From positions 83,618 to 147,617 of the forward strand of contig REEP01000087.1 of the NCBI GenBank assembly GCA_007695045.1: a stretch of 64,000 nt of DNA, in the 5' to 3' direction. The notes beneath the pieces were generated by a model that made no database searches, was not told the origin of the DNA, and worked only from the letters and a program-made list of their open reading frames with translations. The DNA comes from Rhodospirillales bacterium (GTDB lineage: Bacteria; Pseudomonadota; Alphaproteobacteria; Rhodospirillales; Defluviicoccaceae). Shown here piece after piece: positions 45,508-54,813 of the stretch. The stretch's first letter is position 1. Each line of letters opens with the position of its first letter. Both the position numbers and the translations under genes were made by a program.

Positions 45508-45920
45508 AAGGCTCTCTTTTTGTTAAATTAATGACCGATATCTGTTGCACAAACCATCTGCACACTTGCCAATCTGAATGGCTGAAATCGCCGTTTCTCT
45601 CCGAATTTTTTTGCGAATAACGCGCTTCGAACTCGGCATCAGAGCCTTACGCAGGCTGGCATCAGCGCACCCCAGATTTCCACACAGCCGAATGCACTAA
45701 ACCATTTATGGGGACTCCGAAACGGAAAAATGATATGGCATTTTTACGAAAGGCCATCGGAGTGCAAGAAAACGCCGTGATGGTTAAGCGTCTACGGCTC
45801 ACCGTTGTGTTCATGATCACACGATTACTTGCCGGCCCAACGCCAAGCTGAAGCTCCGATGCTGCGCGACGCAGCCACGTCCGACTCGCCCCCCGGAACC
45901 CGGCCGGGCTCGACACGCAC
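45508..45920. other. intergenic region without a recognised gene
   Basis: About 413 bases between two leftward glycosyltransferase genes. A leftward open frame of 84 codons (45662-45916) shows no family-like sequence and no clear ribosome binding site. The left part is AT-rich and may carry the promoter for the AT-rich glycosyltransferase gene; the right part could be decayed coding DNA, but I cannot name a source. Confidence 0.45.
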
Positions 45921-47048
45921 TTATCGGTGCTTCGCCAAGACGGTCCGGTAGACCGCCAGCGTCGCCTCGGTCACCTTGCAAAGTTCAAACCGCTCCAATG
46001 CGCGCTCTCGCGCACGCTGCCCCATCGTCTTGTTCGCGGCCTCATTCGACAAGACCCGGACCAGTGTATCCGCCACAGCTCCACGGTCGTTCGGATCGAC
46101 CAGAAATCCGGTCTCGCCGTCGTCCACCATAGACGGTATCCCCCCCACCGGCGACGCGACCACCGGAACACCGGCGGCCATGGCCTCGCCGATGATCACC
46201 GGCGCGTTCTCCTGATGCGACAGCAAGGCCAGGCATCCGGCGGTCGCCAATTCCCCGGCCATCTCCGAAGGCGACAACGGGCCAAGGAAGTCGACACGGT
46301 CGGACAAACCGGCTTTCTCCACCACGCGCCGACACTCGGCGGCATAAACGGGAACTGGCTCGGGGCCGGCCACTCTCAGGCGCGATCCGGGCAATCTACC
46401 ACTGGCTTCGGCAAACCCTTCAATAAGTTCGATAACTCTTTTTCCGGGCCTTATCATGCCGCCATAAAGCACCGTGCACTTCGGCGCACGGCATACGTTA
46501 AAAAATCGCTGGTCGACCGGGTTTTCAATCGACCATGTTTCCCCTCGGATGTCTTTTCCAAGGATATTTTTGATATATTTGCTAATAATAATCACATTGG
46601 GGGAGCGCCTTCGCCCGTAGCGCTCATTTTGTCTTATGACGAAACTGCGAAAGAGGCCGAAGCGCCGTCCGTCTACGCGCGCATCCTTCTCACCTATGCC
46701 GTGAACAGTCAGAATATGCGGCTTCTTATAATTGAAGGTATGGCCGGCCTCTCCGTGAAAATGAGTGATATCCGGGCGGAGTTCTTCGAGCTTGCGATGG
46801 ATCCGGGCACGATGAATGCTGGAATAAGTGAGAAAACCAGGAAGGCGTGATCGCGCCACCGGATGAACCCTGACACCGTCCCAATCGGCGGCTTGGCCGC
46901 CGCCGCTCCCGCCCGACGTCATGACGACGTGTACATCACAGCCTTTGCCGGCAAGGCCGCGGGCCAAGGCGGACACAACGCTTGCCACCCCGCCTTTCAC
47001 GTCCGAGAGCGCGGCTGGAAACGGCCCGACGAGGCAGACCTTCATCAT
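45921..47048 (-). CDS. GT4 family glycosyltransferase
   Basis: A 375-residue GT-B enzyme. The ATG at 47048 overlaps the polymerase stop (TGATG); a longer open frame to 47171 is rejected. MMKVCLVGPFPAALSDVKGG with a glycine-rich loop, then ILTVHGIGEKD and NVIIISKYIKNIL, define the N-domain. CTVLYGGMIRPGKRVIELI, VDFLGPLSPSEM and the E-x7-E motif ENAPVIIGEAMAAGVPVVAS define the C-domain. Donor and acceptor are unknown; it acts with the coupled polymerase/ligase in one locus. Confidence 0.88.
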   Translation of the reverse strand: MMKVCLVGPFPAALSDVKGGVASVVSALARGLAGKGCDVHVVMTSGGSGGGQAADWDGVRVHPVARSRLPGFLTYSSIHRARIHRKLEELRPDITHFHGEAGHTFNYKKPHILTVHGIGEKDARVDGRRFGLFRSFVIRQNERYGRRRSPNVIIISKYIKNILGKDIRGETWSIENPVDQRFFNVCRAPKCTVLYGGMIRPGKRVIELIEGFAEASGRLPGSRLRVAGPEPVPVYAAECRRVVEKAGLSDRVDFLGPLSPSEMAGELATAGCLALLSHQENAPVIIGEAMAAGVPVVASPVGGIPSMVDDGETGFLVDPNDRGAVADTLVRVLSNEAANKTMGQRARERALERFELCKVTEATLAVYRTVLAKHR

Positions 47049-48376
47049 CACGATCCAATCCGGGGGGCCACGGCCACCGGCGGTTCCCGGACGCTGTCGG
47101 CACCCACCCCCTCCGAGGCGAGTTCGACGCTGATATTGCGGGCGGCCAACCCAAGCCCCACCACGAACCACAACACAGAATTATGGCCTTGGGACAACGT
47201 CATCCCCATCATCAGCATGCCTAGCAGGCCCGCCATCAGCGCAAAGCCCAGTGTCGGCGTCCGCGCGCCGCGGGGTCGCGTCGTCAGATCCAACTGCCTC
47301 AGGCCAAGCACGGACATCGCCAGCACGGTCACGAACAGCGCACCGCCAACCACGCCGGTCTCCACGAACACTTCGAGATAGAAATTATGGGCGACCGGCC
47401 CCCCCCGTGAAGTCCCGCCGGTGGCCAGTACAGCCAAGCTGTCCCGGAAAGCGCCGCCAAAGTGGCCCACGCCCACACCGAAAATCGGGTTCTCGCTGAA
47501 AATCGACAGGCCTTGGGTCAGCAAGGTCAGTCGTCCCGCCAACGAGCGACCGCCGAACGCTGCCTCGCCTTCAATGAGCGTGTTCATCCGCTCCCAATAG
47601 GCGTCCGCAACCCAGAACATCATGCCGAGAACGAGGAAGCCTCCGGCGATCGCGGCCGCCATTGATGGGCGCCGAACGAACAACAGCCCGATGACCGCAA
47701 CCATCACCAAGCCACCTGCCCTTGATCCGGTCAAGACGATGGCTGCAGCGATCAAGAAAAAACCTATGGCGGCGACAAGACGCCAAAAAAGCTGTCGCCA
47801 TGAATAATAAAAATACCACGCCAGCGGCAAGCCCATCAACAGGATCATCGCCGTGTCATTGGGGTCTCCACGAAGGCCGGCAGCCCGACTCTGCTCAGGA
47901 TCCCAACCAACGTACAACAAATGTTGACCGGTCAGATCCTGGTAGACGTTGAACGCAGCGCCGAGCATCACCCCCACTAACAGAAATTTCGCGATGATCT
48001 CGTAACCGTCGGCCTCATAACAAATTGCCATCACGATCAATGCCAGCGCTATTGCCTTGGCGTAGCGGAGATAGTGGAAGAACGCACGTGCTTCGTCAGG
48101 AGCCAGCAGGACGCATAGTCCCATCCACAAGACCAAGGCCAGCAATAACAGGATCTGTTGCGGCGGCGGCGCCTTCCATCGACCAAGCATGATCAGCAGT
48201 CCGACGACACAGACCGCCACAAAAAAGGGCAAATTCCTCGCACTCGCCCCGATCACCAGGACCAGTATCCCGTGAATGACGAAGACGAGGCCAATCAGCC
48301 CAATGGCATGTGCGCGGGACAGGAGCGCAACCAAAGCAGCTGACGCCGCCAGACCGAATGTCACAAGACCGCCCAT
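47048..48376 (-). CDS. O-antigen polymerase/ligase family protein (Wzy/WaaL-like)
   Basis: A 442-residue polytopic membrane protein with about 10-12 helices. The Wzy_C-type signature is present: LTGSRAGGLVMVAVIGLLFV, then FSENPIFGVGVGHFGGAF and GPVAHNFYLEVFVETGVVGG. AAGLRGDPNDTAMILLMGLP is the upstream conserved part. It would polymerise repeat units flipped by the Wzx-like protein at 52180-53508, or ligate glycan to an acceptor. It is coupled to the GT4 gene that follows. Its sequence differs clearly from the exosortase-associated ligase at 4018-5367. Confidence 0.85.
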   Translation of the reverse strand: MGGLVTFGLAASAALVALLSRAHAIGLIGLVFVIHGILVLVIGASARNLPFFVAVCVVGLLIMLGRWKAPPPQQILLLLALVLWMGLCVLLAPDEARAFFHYLRYAKAIALALIVMAICYEADGYEIIAKFLLVGVMLGAAFNVYQDLTGQHLLYVGWDPEQSRAAGLRGDPNDTAMILLMGLPLAWYFYYSWRQLFWRLVAAIGFFLIAAAIVLTGSRAGGLVMVAVIGLLFVRRPSMAAAIAGGFLVLGMMFWVADAYWERMNTLIEGEAAFGGRSLAGRLTLLTQGLSIFSENPIFGVGVGHFGGAFRDSLAVLATGGTSRGGPVAHNFYLEVFVETGVVGGALFVTVLAMSVLGLRQLDLTTRPRGARTPTLGFALMAGLLGMLMMGMTLSQGHNSVLWFVVGLGLAARNISVELASEGVGADSVREPPVAVAPRIGS

Positions 48377-48847
48377 ATGGCGTTCAATCCATCATGGTTG
48401 GCGACTACTGGCGATGCCACGCAAGTTGTTCGTCGCTACGCCGCCGCCTCTGCGCCTGATCCTGCGGACCAGCCCGGCAGGCGAACACCAAGACATTCGG
48501 CGGTCTGCCGCTCCGCGTAACGAACAACATCGTGCATGGCCAGGTCCCAACTTCTCTGCTCCATACGGCGTATCTGACTCGACGTTCCGGCCCGGAGGCT
48601 CCGGAGCACCGGCCAAGCTTGGCGTGTCCTTCGGTTCGTTTAAGAAACCAAATCCGCCGTCCGTGACCAATCCAACATTATAAGTAAGACCCCAACTCAC
48701 CTCTGCCGATGGAAAAGCAGATTCTTGAAAAAACAGCAGAGACCAATGCCTGCCTCGCTGCAAGTCTTTATGATGGAAACATTTTTACAGCATTTTAGCA
48801 TGGCAAATTAATCGATCACGATGCCCTAATACAATGGACAATCACAA
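48377..48847. other. intergenic region without a confident gene
   Basis: About 471 bases between the polymerase gene and the murB-like gene. A leftward open frame of 123 codons (48392-48763) and overlapping rightward frames have no recognisable domain. The right part (about 48760-48850) is AT-rich. Decayed DNA or a promoter region for the polymerase is the most I can say. Confidence 0.45.
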
Positions 48848-49867
48848 TTAATGTTCACGATTAGGCGTGACGATGTGCCCCTCTTCAGAAACAAACCGAA
48901 CCTCGACGTCCATCGAATGTGTTGAATGGGCGAATACCGCTCGACGTATTTCGCGAATCAGCTGAAGAACATCGCGGGCCGTTGCGTCGCCGTCATTCAC
49001 GATGAAATTCGCATGCGTTTCGGACACACGTGCCCCGCCGATCCGGCGGCCCTTGAAGCCAAGCCTCTCGATGATCGCGCCCGGCGGGCCGAACTGGTCG
49101 TACATAGCCGGGTTGCTTTTGAAAACCGAACCGCAGTTGGGCTGCTTCTGCGGGAACTTGCGGCGTCGACTGGCCATGATCTGCAGCATTTCGCGCCGGA
49201 GCGCATCCCGGTCCGGCGCCACGCCCAGATCCAGGACCACCTCGGCAATCACCTCGCCGTTGTCCTGGAAGATGGATTGCCGGTACCCGAAACCGCAGGC
49301 GCTGCCGGCGCGGTGGTGAATCTCCCCGGTCAGCCCCACGCTTGTCACCGAGGCCACCACGGTTCCGATGCATTGCCGTTGACTGCCGCCGTTCATGCAG
49401 ACAAGGCCACCCATCGTTCCCGGAATGCCGCAGATGTGGGCGACACCACTGAGACCGCTCTGCATGGCCCGCCGCGCCAAGCATGGCACCCAGGCGCCCG
49501 AACCGACGGTCATCCGCGTTCCGGCGATGGTGACATGGGCCAAGGGTTCGCCGATCTGGATGCAAACCGCCCGCAATCCGGCATCGTCGAACAGAAGGTT
49601 GCTGGTTGAGCCGATCACCACGTGGGGTATGCGCCGACGATGCAGAAACTCTCTCAGACGCGAGATGTCCTCGATGGAGCGCGGCCGCACCAGCACGTCC
49701 GCAGGGCCGCCGATGCGCCATCGGCTGATTCCGCGCAACGGCACGTCGGTCGCCACACCCGTGGGAACGATGCGCCGCAAGTCACGTACCAGTCCTGAAC
49801 CCGCCCACGATGAGGCGTTGAATCCGCCTACGCCCGTGTCGGCGATCACATCGCGCGTGGCGCTCAT
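48848..49867 (-). CDS. murB: MurB-type UDP-N-acetylenolpyruvoylglucosamine reductase, polysaccharide-locus paralogue
   Basis: A 339-residue FAD enzyme that reduces the enolpyruvyl ether to the lactyl ether, giving UDP-MurNAc in the standard pathway. SRWRIGGPADVLVRPRSIED and VVIGSTSNLLFDDAGLRAV are FAD-binding segments, followed by CGIPGTMGGLVCMNGGS. FGYRQSIFQD has the catalytic Arg region, NCGSVFKSNP the proton-donor Ser, and the C-terminal VEVRFV the Glu. The pattern is that of type II MurB. The start at ATG 49867 is preferred over 49945. The gene lies with a MurA homologue inside a Wzx/Wzy locus and outside any division/cell-wall cluster, so it is probably a second copy with a dedicated role. 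Confidence 0.85.
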   Translation of the reverse strand: MSATRDVIADTGVGGFNASSWAGSGLVRDLRRIVPTGVATDVPLRGISRWRIGGPADVLVRPRSIEDISRLREFLHRRRIPHVVIGSTSNLLFDDAGLRAVCIQIGEPLAHVTIAGTRMTVGSGAWVPCLARRAMQSGLSGVAHICGIPGTMGGLVCMNGGSQRQCIGTVVASVTSVGLTGEIHHRAGSACGFGYRQSIFQDNGEVIAEVVLDLGVAPDRDALRREMLQIMASRRRKFPQKQPNCGSVFKSNPAMYDQFGPPGAIIERLGFKGRRIGGARVSETHANFIVNDGDATARDVLQLIREIRRAVFAHSTHSMDVEVRFVSEEGHIVTPNREH

Positions 49868-49978
49868 CAACAGGACCCCGGCACCATATTGATGCTCCCG
49901 ACAATCTGCCCGGCCAGCAACGAGCTCGACCAGAGCAAATAACACGACAGACGTTAAGAACCGGATCGCGTGTCGCCG

Positions 49979-51259
49979 TCAGAGCACGCTGACGCGGGCA
50001 CCCAGGCTGCACAACTTGTCAACGAAGCCGACATATCCACGCGCGATTTGCCACGCGTCGGTGATCATGGTCTCGCCGTCCGCCATCAGGCCGCACAGCG
50101 CCAGGGCCGCCCCGGCGCGCAGGTCCAATGCTCGCACCTCTGCCCCCGTCAAGCCGCCACCCCGGCCTTGGATCCTGAGAATGTCGCCGGTCACCGCGCA
50201 GGTGACGCCCATGCGTTGCATTTCGACCGCATACTGATAGCGGCCGGGAAAACGCAGGTCAATGATCCGGGATTCGCCTCTGGCCTTGGCGGCCCACGCG
50301 GCCAGGATCGGTTGAACATCCGAATTGATGCCGGGATGGGGCCCGGTGCTGATCTCGATGGGGTAACACGTGCCGCCGCGGACGATCAGGGCATTCTCGC
50401 CACGGTACAGCTTCGCACCGGCAGCGCGCAGATGAGCCAGGACGACCTCGAGGTCCTCGTACGGAAAATCGACAATCTCGATATCGCCTTCGGTAATCAC
50501 CGCCGCCGCCAGCCACGTGATCGCCTCCATGTTGTCGGGCATCACCCGATGCTCGGCCCCGCACAAACCTTCCACGCCGATGATCTCGATATGTTCCTGG
50601 CCAAACACGGTGATCCGCGCGCCCATCTTCCGCAGCAGTGCGATCAGGTCCAGGATCTCCGGGCGGATATGCGGGTTCCAGATGCGGGTGGTTCCGCGGG
50701 CGAGCGTGCCCACCAGAATGGCATTCTCGGTCGCGCCGGTCGAACGGATCGGCAGTTGCACATCGGCGCCGGTCACGCCGCCCGGGGCCTCGGCACACAG
50801 GTAATCGCCCTCCTCCCAAACCCTTGCCCCCAGCCGTTCCAGCAGCATCACGTGAAGATCGTATTTGCGCTCGCCGAGCTTGCACCCACCGGGCAAGGGA
50901 ACCGCACCGCCCCCGAACCGTGCCGTCAACGCCCCCAGGATCAACAGCGTGTTGCGAATGGAGCGGCCATGCCACTCCAGTTGCCGTGACAACGGAGCCG
51001 ACTCGGTAATGCGAAGCTCATCCGGTTCAGCAAGAACGCACGATTTCCCCAAAGCCGTCAGCATGTCGATATGGACCCGCGCGTCGAGCAGGATCGCAGG
51101 AAAATTGCGCAAGGTCACTGGTTCATCGCAAAGAAGACTCGCCGCAAGCAGACGTAACGCACTGTTCTTTGCGCCGGCAAGCCTCACAATGCCATTGAGA
51201 GACGATTTACCAACGCACCAGCGCACATCGCGCGTATCCGTCTTATTAATTATATTCAT
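49979..51259 (-). CDS. murA: MurA-type UDP-GlcNAc 1-carboxyvinyltransferase, polysaccharide-locus paralogue
   Basis: A 426-residue EPSP-synthase-fold enzyme that transfers enolpyruvate from PEP to the 3-OH of a UDP-sugar. LAGAKNSALRLLAASLL carries the Lys-Asn pair; PLPGGCKLGERKYDLH carries the catalytic Cys (residue 126) and the following Arg. GINSDVQPILAAWAAKA has the Asp base and LDLRAGAALALCGL the C-terminal Arg. All catalytic residues I can check are kept. ATG 51259 is preferred over a TTG at 51268. It lies 111 bases before the murB-like start, next to glycosyltransferase and flippase genes, which suggests a lactyl- or muramyl-type sugar in the polysaccharide. Confidence 0.85.
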   Translation of the reverse strand: MNIINKTDTRDVRWCVGKSSLNGIVRLAGAKNSALRLLAASLLCDEPVTLRNFPAILLDARVHIDMLTALGKSCVLAEPDELRITESAPLSRQLEWHGRSIRNTLLILGALTARFGGGAVPLPGGCKLGERKYDLHVMLLERLGARVWEEGDYLCAEAPGGVTGADVQLPIRSTGATENAILVGTLARGTTRIWNPHIRPEILDLIALLRKMGARITVFGQEHIEIIGVEGLCGAEHRVMPDNMEAITWLAAAVITEGDIEIVDFPYEDLEVVLAHLRAAGAKLYRGENALIVRGGTCYPIEISTGPHPGINSDVQPILAAWAAKARGESRIIDLRFPGRYQYAVEMQRMGVTCAVTGDILRIQGRGGGLTGAEVRALDLRAGAALALCGLMADGETMITDAWQIARGYVGFVDKLCSLGARVSVL

Positions 51260-51275
51260 TTTATCCAAAACCTAT

Positions 51276-52133
51276 CTACTCTTCGGGATAGAGGTCACCA
51301 ATCCACGGAAAGGCTTGTCGGAATGAAGTCACCCAGGGCTTCTGCTGGGGTGAACCCGGAAAAATCACCACCCGTAACAAATCCGGCAATAGCTTATTAT
51401 CAACAACGTGCCGCCTAAGTCGGTTGAAATGCCAAATACCTTCAGCTTCCGCCACGGTCTTGACATCACCCTCATAAAATAAATGAAGAAAGGCCTGATC
51501 GGTTCCAATAATGTTATGTTTCTTGATTTCTGCCTTAACCGTTGCTAGATCCAGCGAATCCCAAAGCGCTGCAAGGCTGTCACTCGGCGTAATTCGCATC
51601 ACGCTGCTATTATATTTACACCAAGGGGGATGGATCTCGGTCATTGTTTTCGCGAACTCGGTGACCGATCGGGCCCCCCAAGCCTTTCTGAACGTGCGAC
51701 GAATGCTCGGTGATCTCGGCGTCGGAACAGCTCCCTCCATGATTACCAGCGGCGCACGCTCTGCAAATAGAATCTCCAGATCTGAGGATACAGCCGAATC
51801 GAGATCAAGATACAAAAAATCGGATTGAACAAATTGCGCAAACTCTTTTGAAAAAAGGTACAACTTAAAAAATCGACCGCCAAATTCTTTTATCAATTCT
51901 CGGCCAAATTGCGGTATAGGATAAACAATAATCTGATCATCGAGTCCATCATCGGCGTCTGTGACACAGATCAAGCGGCCATCTTTTCCATAAACCCTCT
52001 TTATCATTCTGAAAATATTATTTACATGAAAGGCGGAGTACCCGGTTTCCTGGGTCGCCCCGGATTGATAGGCCTGCTTCGGCCTTGGCCCCACCCACTT
52101 CATAACGACAAACGTTCGTTCCGTCATCTTCAT
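51276..52133 (-). CDS. putative glycosyltransferase (GT-A-like, DxD)
   Basis: A 285-residue protein. FAQFVQSDFLYLDLDSAVSS (about residues 97-116) has the DLD motif expected for metal-dependent GT-A enzymes. TEIHPPWCKYNSSVMRITPS and NIIGTDQAFLHLFYEGDV resemble the later active-site segments of GT8/capsular glycosyltransferases. GAGGTCG precedes the start; two ATG codons (52133 and 52127) are possible. It is AT-richer than the housekeeping genes. It lies between the flippase and murA-like genes, so it probably builds the same repeat unit. Family assignment is moderate. Confidence 0.65.
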   Translation of the reverse strand: MKMTERTFVVMKWVGPRPKQAYQSGATQETGYSAFHVNNIFRMIKRVYGKDGRLICVTDADDGLDDQIIVYPIPQFGRELIKEFGGRFFKLYLFSKEFAQFVQSDFLYLDLDSAVSSDLEILFAERAPLVIMEGAVPTPRSPSIRRTFRKAWGARSVTEFAKTMTEIHPPWCKYNSSVMRITPSDSLAALWDSLDLATVKAEIKKHNIIGTDQAFLHLFYEGDVKTVAEAEGIWHFNRLRRHVVDNKLLPDLLRVVIFPGSPQQKPWVTSFRQAFPWIGDLYPEE

Positions 52134-52179
52134 CGACCTCGAAACTTCCGTACATTGTGGACTGCTTGATATTCAACCA

Positions 52180-53508
52180 TCACCCCACTGAAGCGCCGAT
52201 TGGTTCCTTGCATTTCAGGGCACTAATCTGAAAATAAGCAATGAGCATGGCAAATATGTAGTGTATAGATACGAGCACAGAAAACACAGCAACGGTTTCC
52301 ATTGGGCTAAACTCGAACTTGTATGAAACAAAAAATGCCCCAATCACGGCAGAAAACCTTTGTGCATTTAAATAAAAATTCTTTCTATGCATTTCGTGTA
52401 GAAGAAGCAGCCGTGTTACTGGATTTGAAATCACTTGCGATACGATTATTGGGCTGAGTAGTGCTGCATACAAACCTGTGTCTTCCCAGTCAGACCCAAG
52501 AATGATGGGCAAGAGGTAAATGCTTGCTATAGCCACGAGCACGCAACCGGGAACCGCCAGCACAGCGCTCACGCTAACCACGCGTTTCATCAATGAGAGC
52601 TGCATTGCAATGTCTTTTCGGTTCAAGGCGGCCACCTCAGCAAACAATACCTTGGCTAAATTTGTTGCGAGAACGAGTGTAGGGAGTGCGATCACCGAAT
52701 ATGCCAAACCAAACTGGCCTACATCTCCCAGATCGAACAAGCCTGCAAAAAAAATCACGGGAAGTTTTGTCGAAAGCACGAGAAGAGCGAAGGCCGGAAG
52801 TCCGTATGCAAAAAAACCCCAGTATCGGCGTGCGACCAATACCAGTCTATGTCGGCGAACATGCCGGATGTTGTCGCGAAAATCAGCCTTGAAACGCCCT
52901 AGAAGCGCGCCGATACCGCCACTTTCCATTACCACCTGCCCTAAGAGCAAGCCCAGCGGCGTCACGGCGAACAGGCCCAGGACGATCTTCACCACACTCC
53001 CCATGAGCCTCTGCATCACCTGGGTTTGTGCCATGATCCGATAGGCGCGGCGCCGATTGGCCCAGGTGCTGAGCAGCTCGTACGCCGCGGCGCCCAGCAG
53101 GCCAAGCGCGATCAGCCACCACCATGGGGCCAGAACCTCCATGCCCATCCAGCCCAGCAGCGTCGACCCGGAAACCCATAACAGAATGGCCGCCGCCAGT
53201 GTGAACGCCAAGCTGAGCATCGCCGACAGCATCAACACGTTCATCGCCATGCCATTGGTGCGTGGCAGCGGTATGGCAATCACGAATCGCAGTGACAGGA
53301 GTGGTGCGAGTATTCCGATCACCGCCAAAAACAATGCAAACAGGCCAAAATCTTCCGGTGTGTACAGCCGCGTCAGGATGGGGATGCTGACCAGACCGAT
53401 GGCCCGCGCGGCGATCGACCCCGTGGCCAGGGTCGCCATCCCTCGAAAAACCCTTGGCACCCCGCCGTCGAAAAAGCGCGCGAGAAGGATCGTTCTGGTT
53501 GCGGCCAT
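52180..53508 (-). CDS. Wzx-like polysaccharide flippase
   Basis: A 442-residue MOP-superfamily protein with about 12 to 14 helices. GSIAARAIGLVSIPILTRLYTPEDFGLFALF at the N-terminus is the conserved start region of Wzx/RfbX-like flippases. It would move undecaprenyl-linked repeat units to the periplasm for the Wzy-like protein. I chose ATG 53508, although no strong ribosome binding site is visible; ATG 53440 inside the family region and 53592 upstream are alternatives. The C-terminal half is AT-richer than the N-terminal half, which may reflect recombination. It is the first gene of the leftward polysaccharide unit. Confidence 0.85.
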   Translation of the reverse strand: MAATRTILLARFFDGGVPRVFRGMATLATGSIAARAIGLVSIPILTRLYTPEDFGLFALFLAVIGILAPLLSLRFVIAIPLPRTNGMAMNVLMLSAMLSLAFTLAAAILLWVSGSTLLGWMGMEVLAPWWWLIALGLLGAAAYELLSTWANRRRAYRIMAQTQVMQRLMGSVVKIVLGLFAVTPLGLLLGQVVMESGGIGALLGRFKADFRDNIRHVRRHRLVLVARRYWGFFAYGLPAFALLVLSTKLPVIFFAGLFDLGDVGQFGLAYSVIALPTLVLATNLAKVLFAEVAALNRKDIAMQLSLMKRVVSVSAVLAVPGCVLVAIASIYLLPIILGSDWEDTGLYAALLSPIIVSQVISNPVTRLLLLHEMHRKNFYLNAQRFSAVIGAFFVSYKFEFSPMETVAVFSVLVSIHYIFAMLIAYFQISALKCKEPIGASVG

Positions 53509-53689
53509 GGAGGCTTTTTCCGGCTCTGACCTTAACCGTCCCTGAAGACGGGGGGTGACCACCCCGGGGCATGGCAGACGTGATCTTCTCATCTGATGCC
53601 CGACGCCGCAGGAAACGACAAGTCCCCTACTGGGTGTGGACGTGCAAAAGACAGCGCATGTCACCGGTTCCTCACAACGCTGAGCCCAA

Positions 53690-53970
53690 TACCACTGCGA
53701 AATAAGCCCTGCCCTTGTTCAGGATCTCGGTCGCCTGGCGCAGTTCGCCAACCTTCCCGCTCGACCTCCTTGACCCGCGCGGCCACTTCGTCGTCACGCC
53801 GGAGTGCTCGCCGTCGTCGACGACCTCGGCTTTCTGGACGCAGCGCCGCAGCCTCTCGGTCTTGCAGCCGATCTTGCCCGACACAAACACCAGCGCCGCC
53901 CACCGCAAGCCATGGCTGCCCTCACTCTCACAAACCAAACGCAGCGCCCGTTCGCGAACCTCGCGGCGAA
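53690..53970 (-). pseudogene. IS3-family transposase OrfA remnant, frameshifted
   Basis: Read leftward from about 53968, the frame gives RREVRERALRLV and then ESEGSHGLRWAALVFVSGK and IGCKTERLRRCVQKAE, the helix-turn-helix part of an IS3-family OrfA. The coiled-coil part appears in another frame (DEVAARVKEVEREG) and then returns to the first frame (GELRQATEILNKGRAYFA). Two small compensating frameshifts are therefore needed, and no OrfB or terminal repeats were found. It is a decayed insertion lying between the polysaccharide locus and the amino-acid-type ABC genes. Confidence 0.7.
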
Positions 53971-54075
53971 GCCTCCCGCTCTTCCATTGCTTTTCGATGA
54001 TGACCCTTTTCTATCAAGAAGGAGCCTCCGGGAAACCCAGGGCCGTTCAGTTGTCCTGATTGTGGTGGTTCGGTC

Positions 54076-54795
54076 TCACACCCCGAGCCACCGTTGCTGC
54101 ATCGCGCGGTCGGCGGCCAGGGCGGCGGCGGTGCCCTGGAACGCGATGCGACCCTTGACCACGATGGCGGCGCGGTCGCACAAGTGCAGCAGCTGCGGCA
54201 GGTCGCGATCGACGATCAGGATCGCAACCCCTTCCCCCCGGATCCGGGCCAGCACCGACCAGATTTCGGCCCGCACCCGCGGCGCCAGCCCTTCCGTCGC
54301 CTCGTCCAGGATGAGCAGGCGCGGGCCCGTCATCAGGGCCCGGCCGATGGCCAGCATCTGCTGTTCGCCGCCGGAAAGCTGCGTGCCGAGATGGTCCAGG
54401 CGCTCCGCCAGGCGCGGAAACAGGGCGAGCACGGCTGTGCGGTCCCATGCCGGCCCTCTCCCGCCCGAAGACCGCGCCGCCACCGCCAAGTGTTCCGCCA
54501 CCGTCAGGTTGGGAAAGATGCCGCGCCCCTCCGGCACCAGGCCAACCCCCAGCCGCGCGATCCGGTGCGCCGGCAGGCCGGTCACGGGCTGGCCGTCCAG
54601 CTGGACGCTGCCGCCGCTGATCGGTGTGAGGCCGATCAGCGCCCGGATGGTGGTGGTCTTGCCCATGCCGTTGCGCCCGAGCAGAGCCACACTCTCGCCG
54701 GCGGCCACCGCCAGGTCGACGCCGTGCAGCACCGGGTGCTGACCATACCCGGCGTGCACGTCCACGGCCGCAAGGAGCGGTTGGGCCGCCGTCAC
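54076..54795 (-). CDS. livF: branched-chain-amino-acid-type ABC transporter ATPase (LivF-like)
   Basis: A 239-residue ATPase. Walker A GRNGMGKTTTIRALIG (about residue 40), LVPEGRGIFPNLTVAEHL (LivF-type), signature LGTQLSGGEQQMLAIGRAL and Walker B LLILDEATEGLAPRV are intact. The start is GTG 54795, 18 bases after the LivG-like stop. It drives uptake with the four upstream genes. The last gene of the leftward unit; substrate class (amino acid, amide or urea-like) is set by the binding protein and is not known. Confidence 0.92.
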   Translation of the reverse strand: MTAAQPLLAAVDVHAGYGQHPVLHGVDLAVAAGESVALLGRNGMGKTTTIRALIGLTPISGGSVQLDGQPVTGLPAHRIARLGVGLVPEGRGIFPNLTVAEHLAVAARSSGGRGPAWDRTAVLALFPRLAERLDHLGTQLSGGEQQMLAIGRALMTGPRLLILDEATEGLAPRVRAEIWSVLARIRGEGVAILIVDRDLPQLLHLCDRAAIVVKGRIAFQGTAAALAADRAMQQRWLGV

Positions 54796-54813
54796 GCCAC
54801 GACCTCGGCGGGT

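Noticed and set aside
45662..45916. An 84-codon leftward open frame
   Set aside because: No family-like sequence and no ribosome binding site.
48392..48763. A 123-codon leftward open frame between the polymerase and murB-like genes
   Set aside because: No recognisable domain, no good ribosome binding site and overlapping open frames on the other strand.
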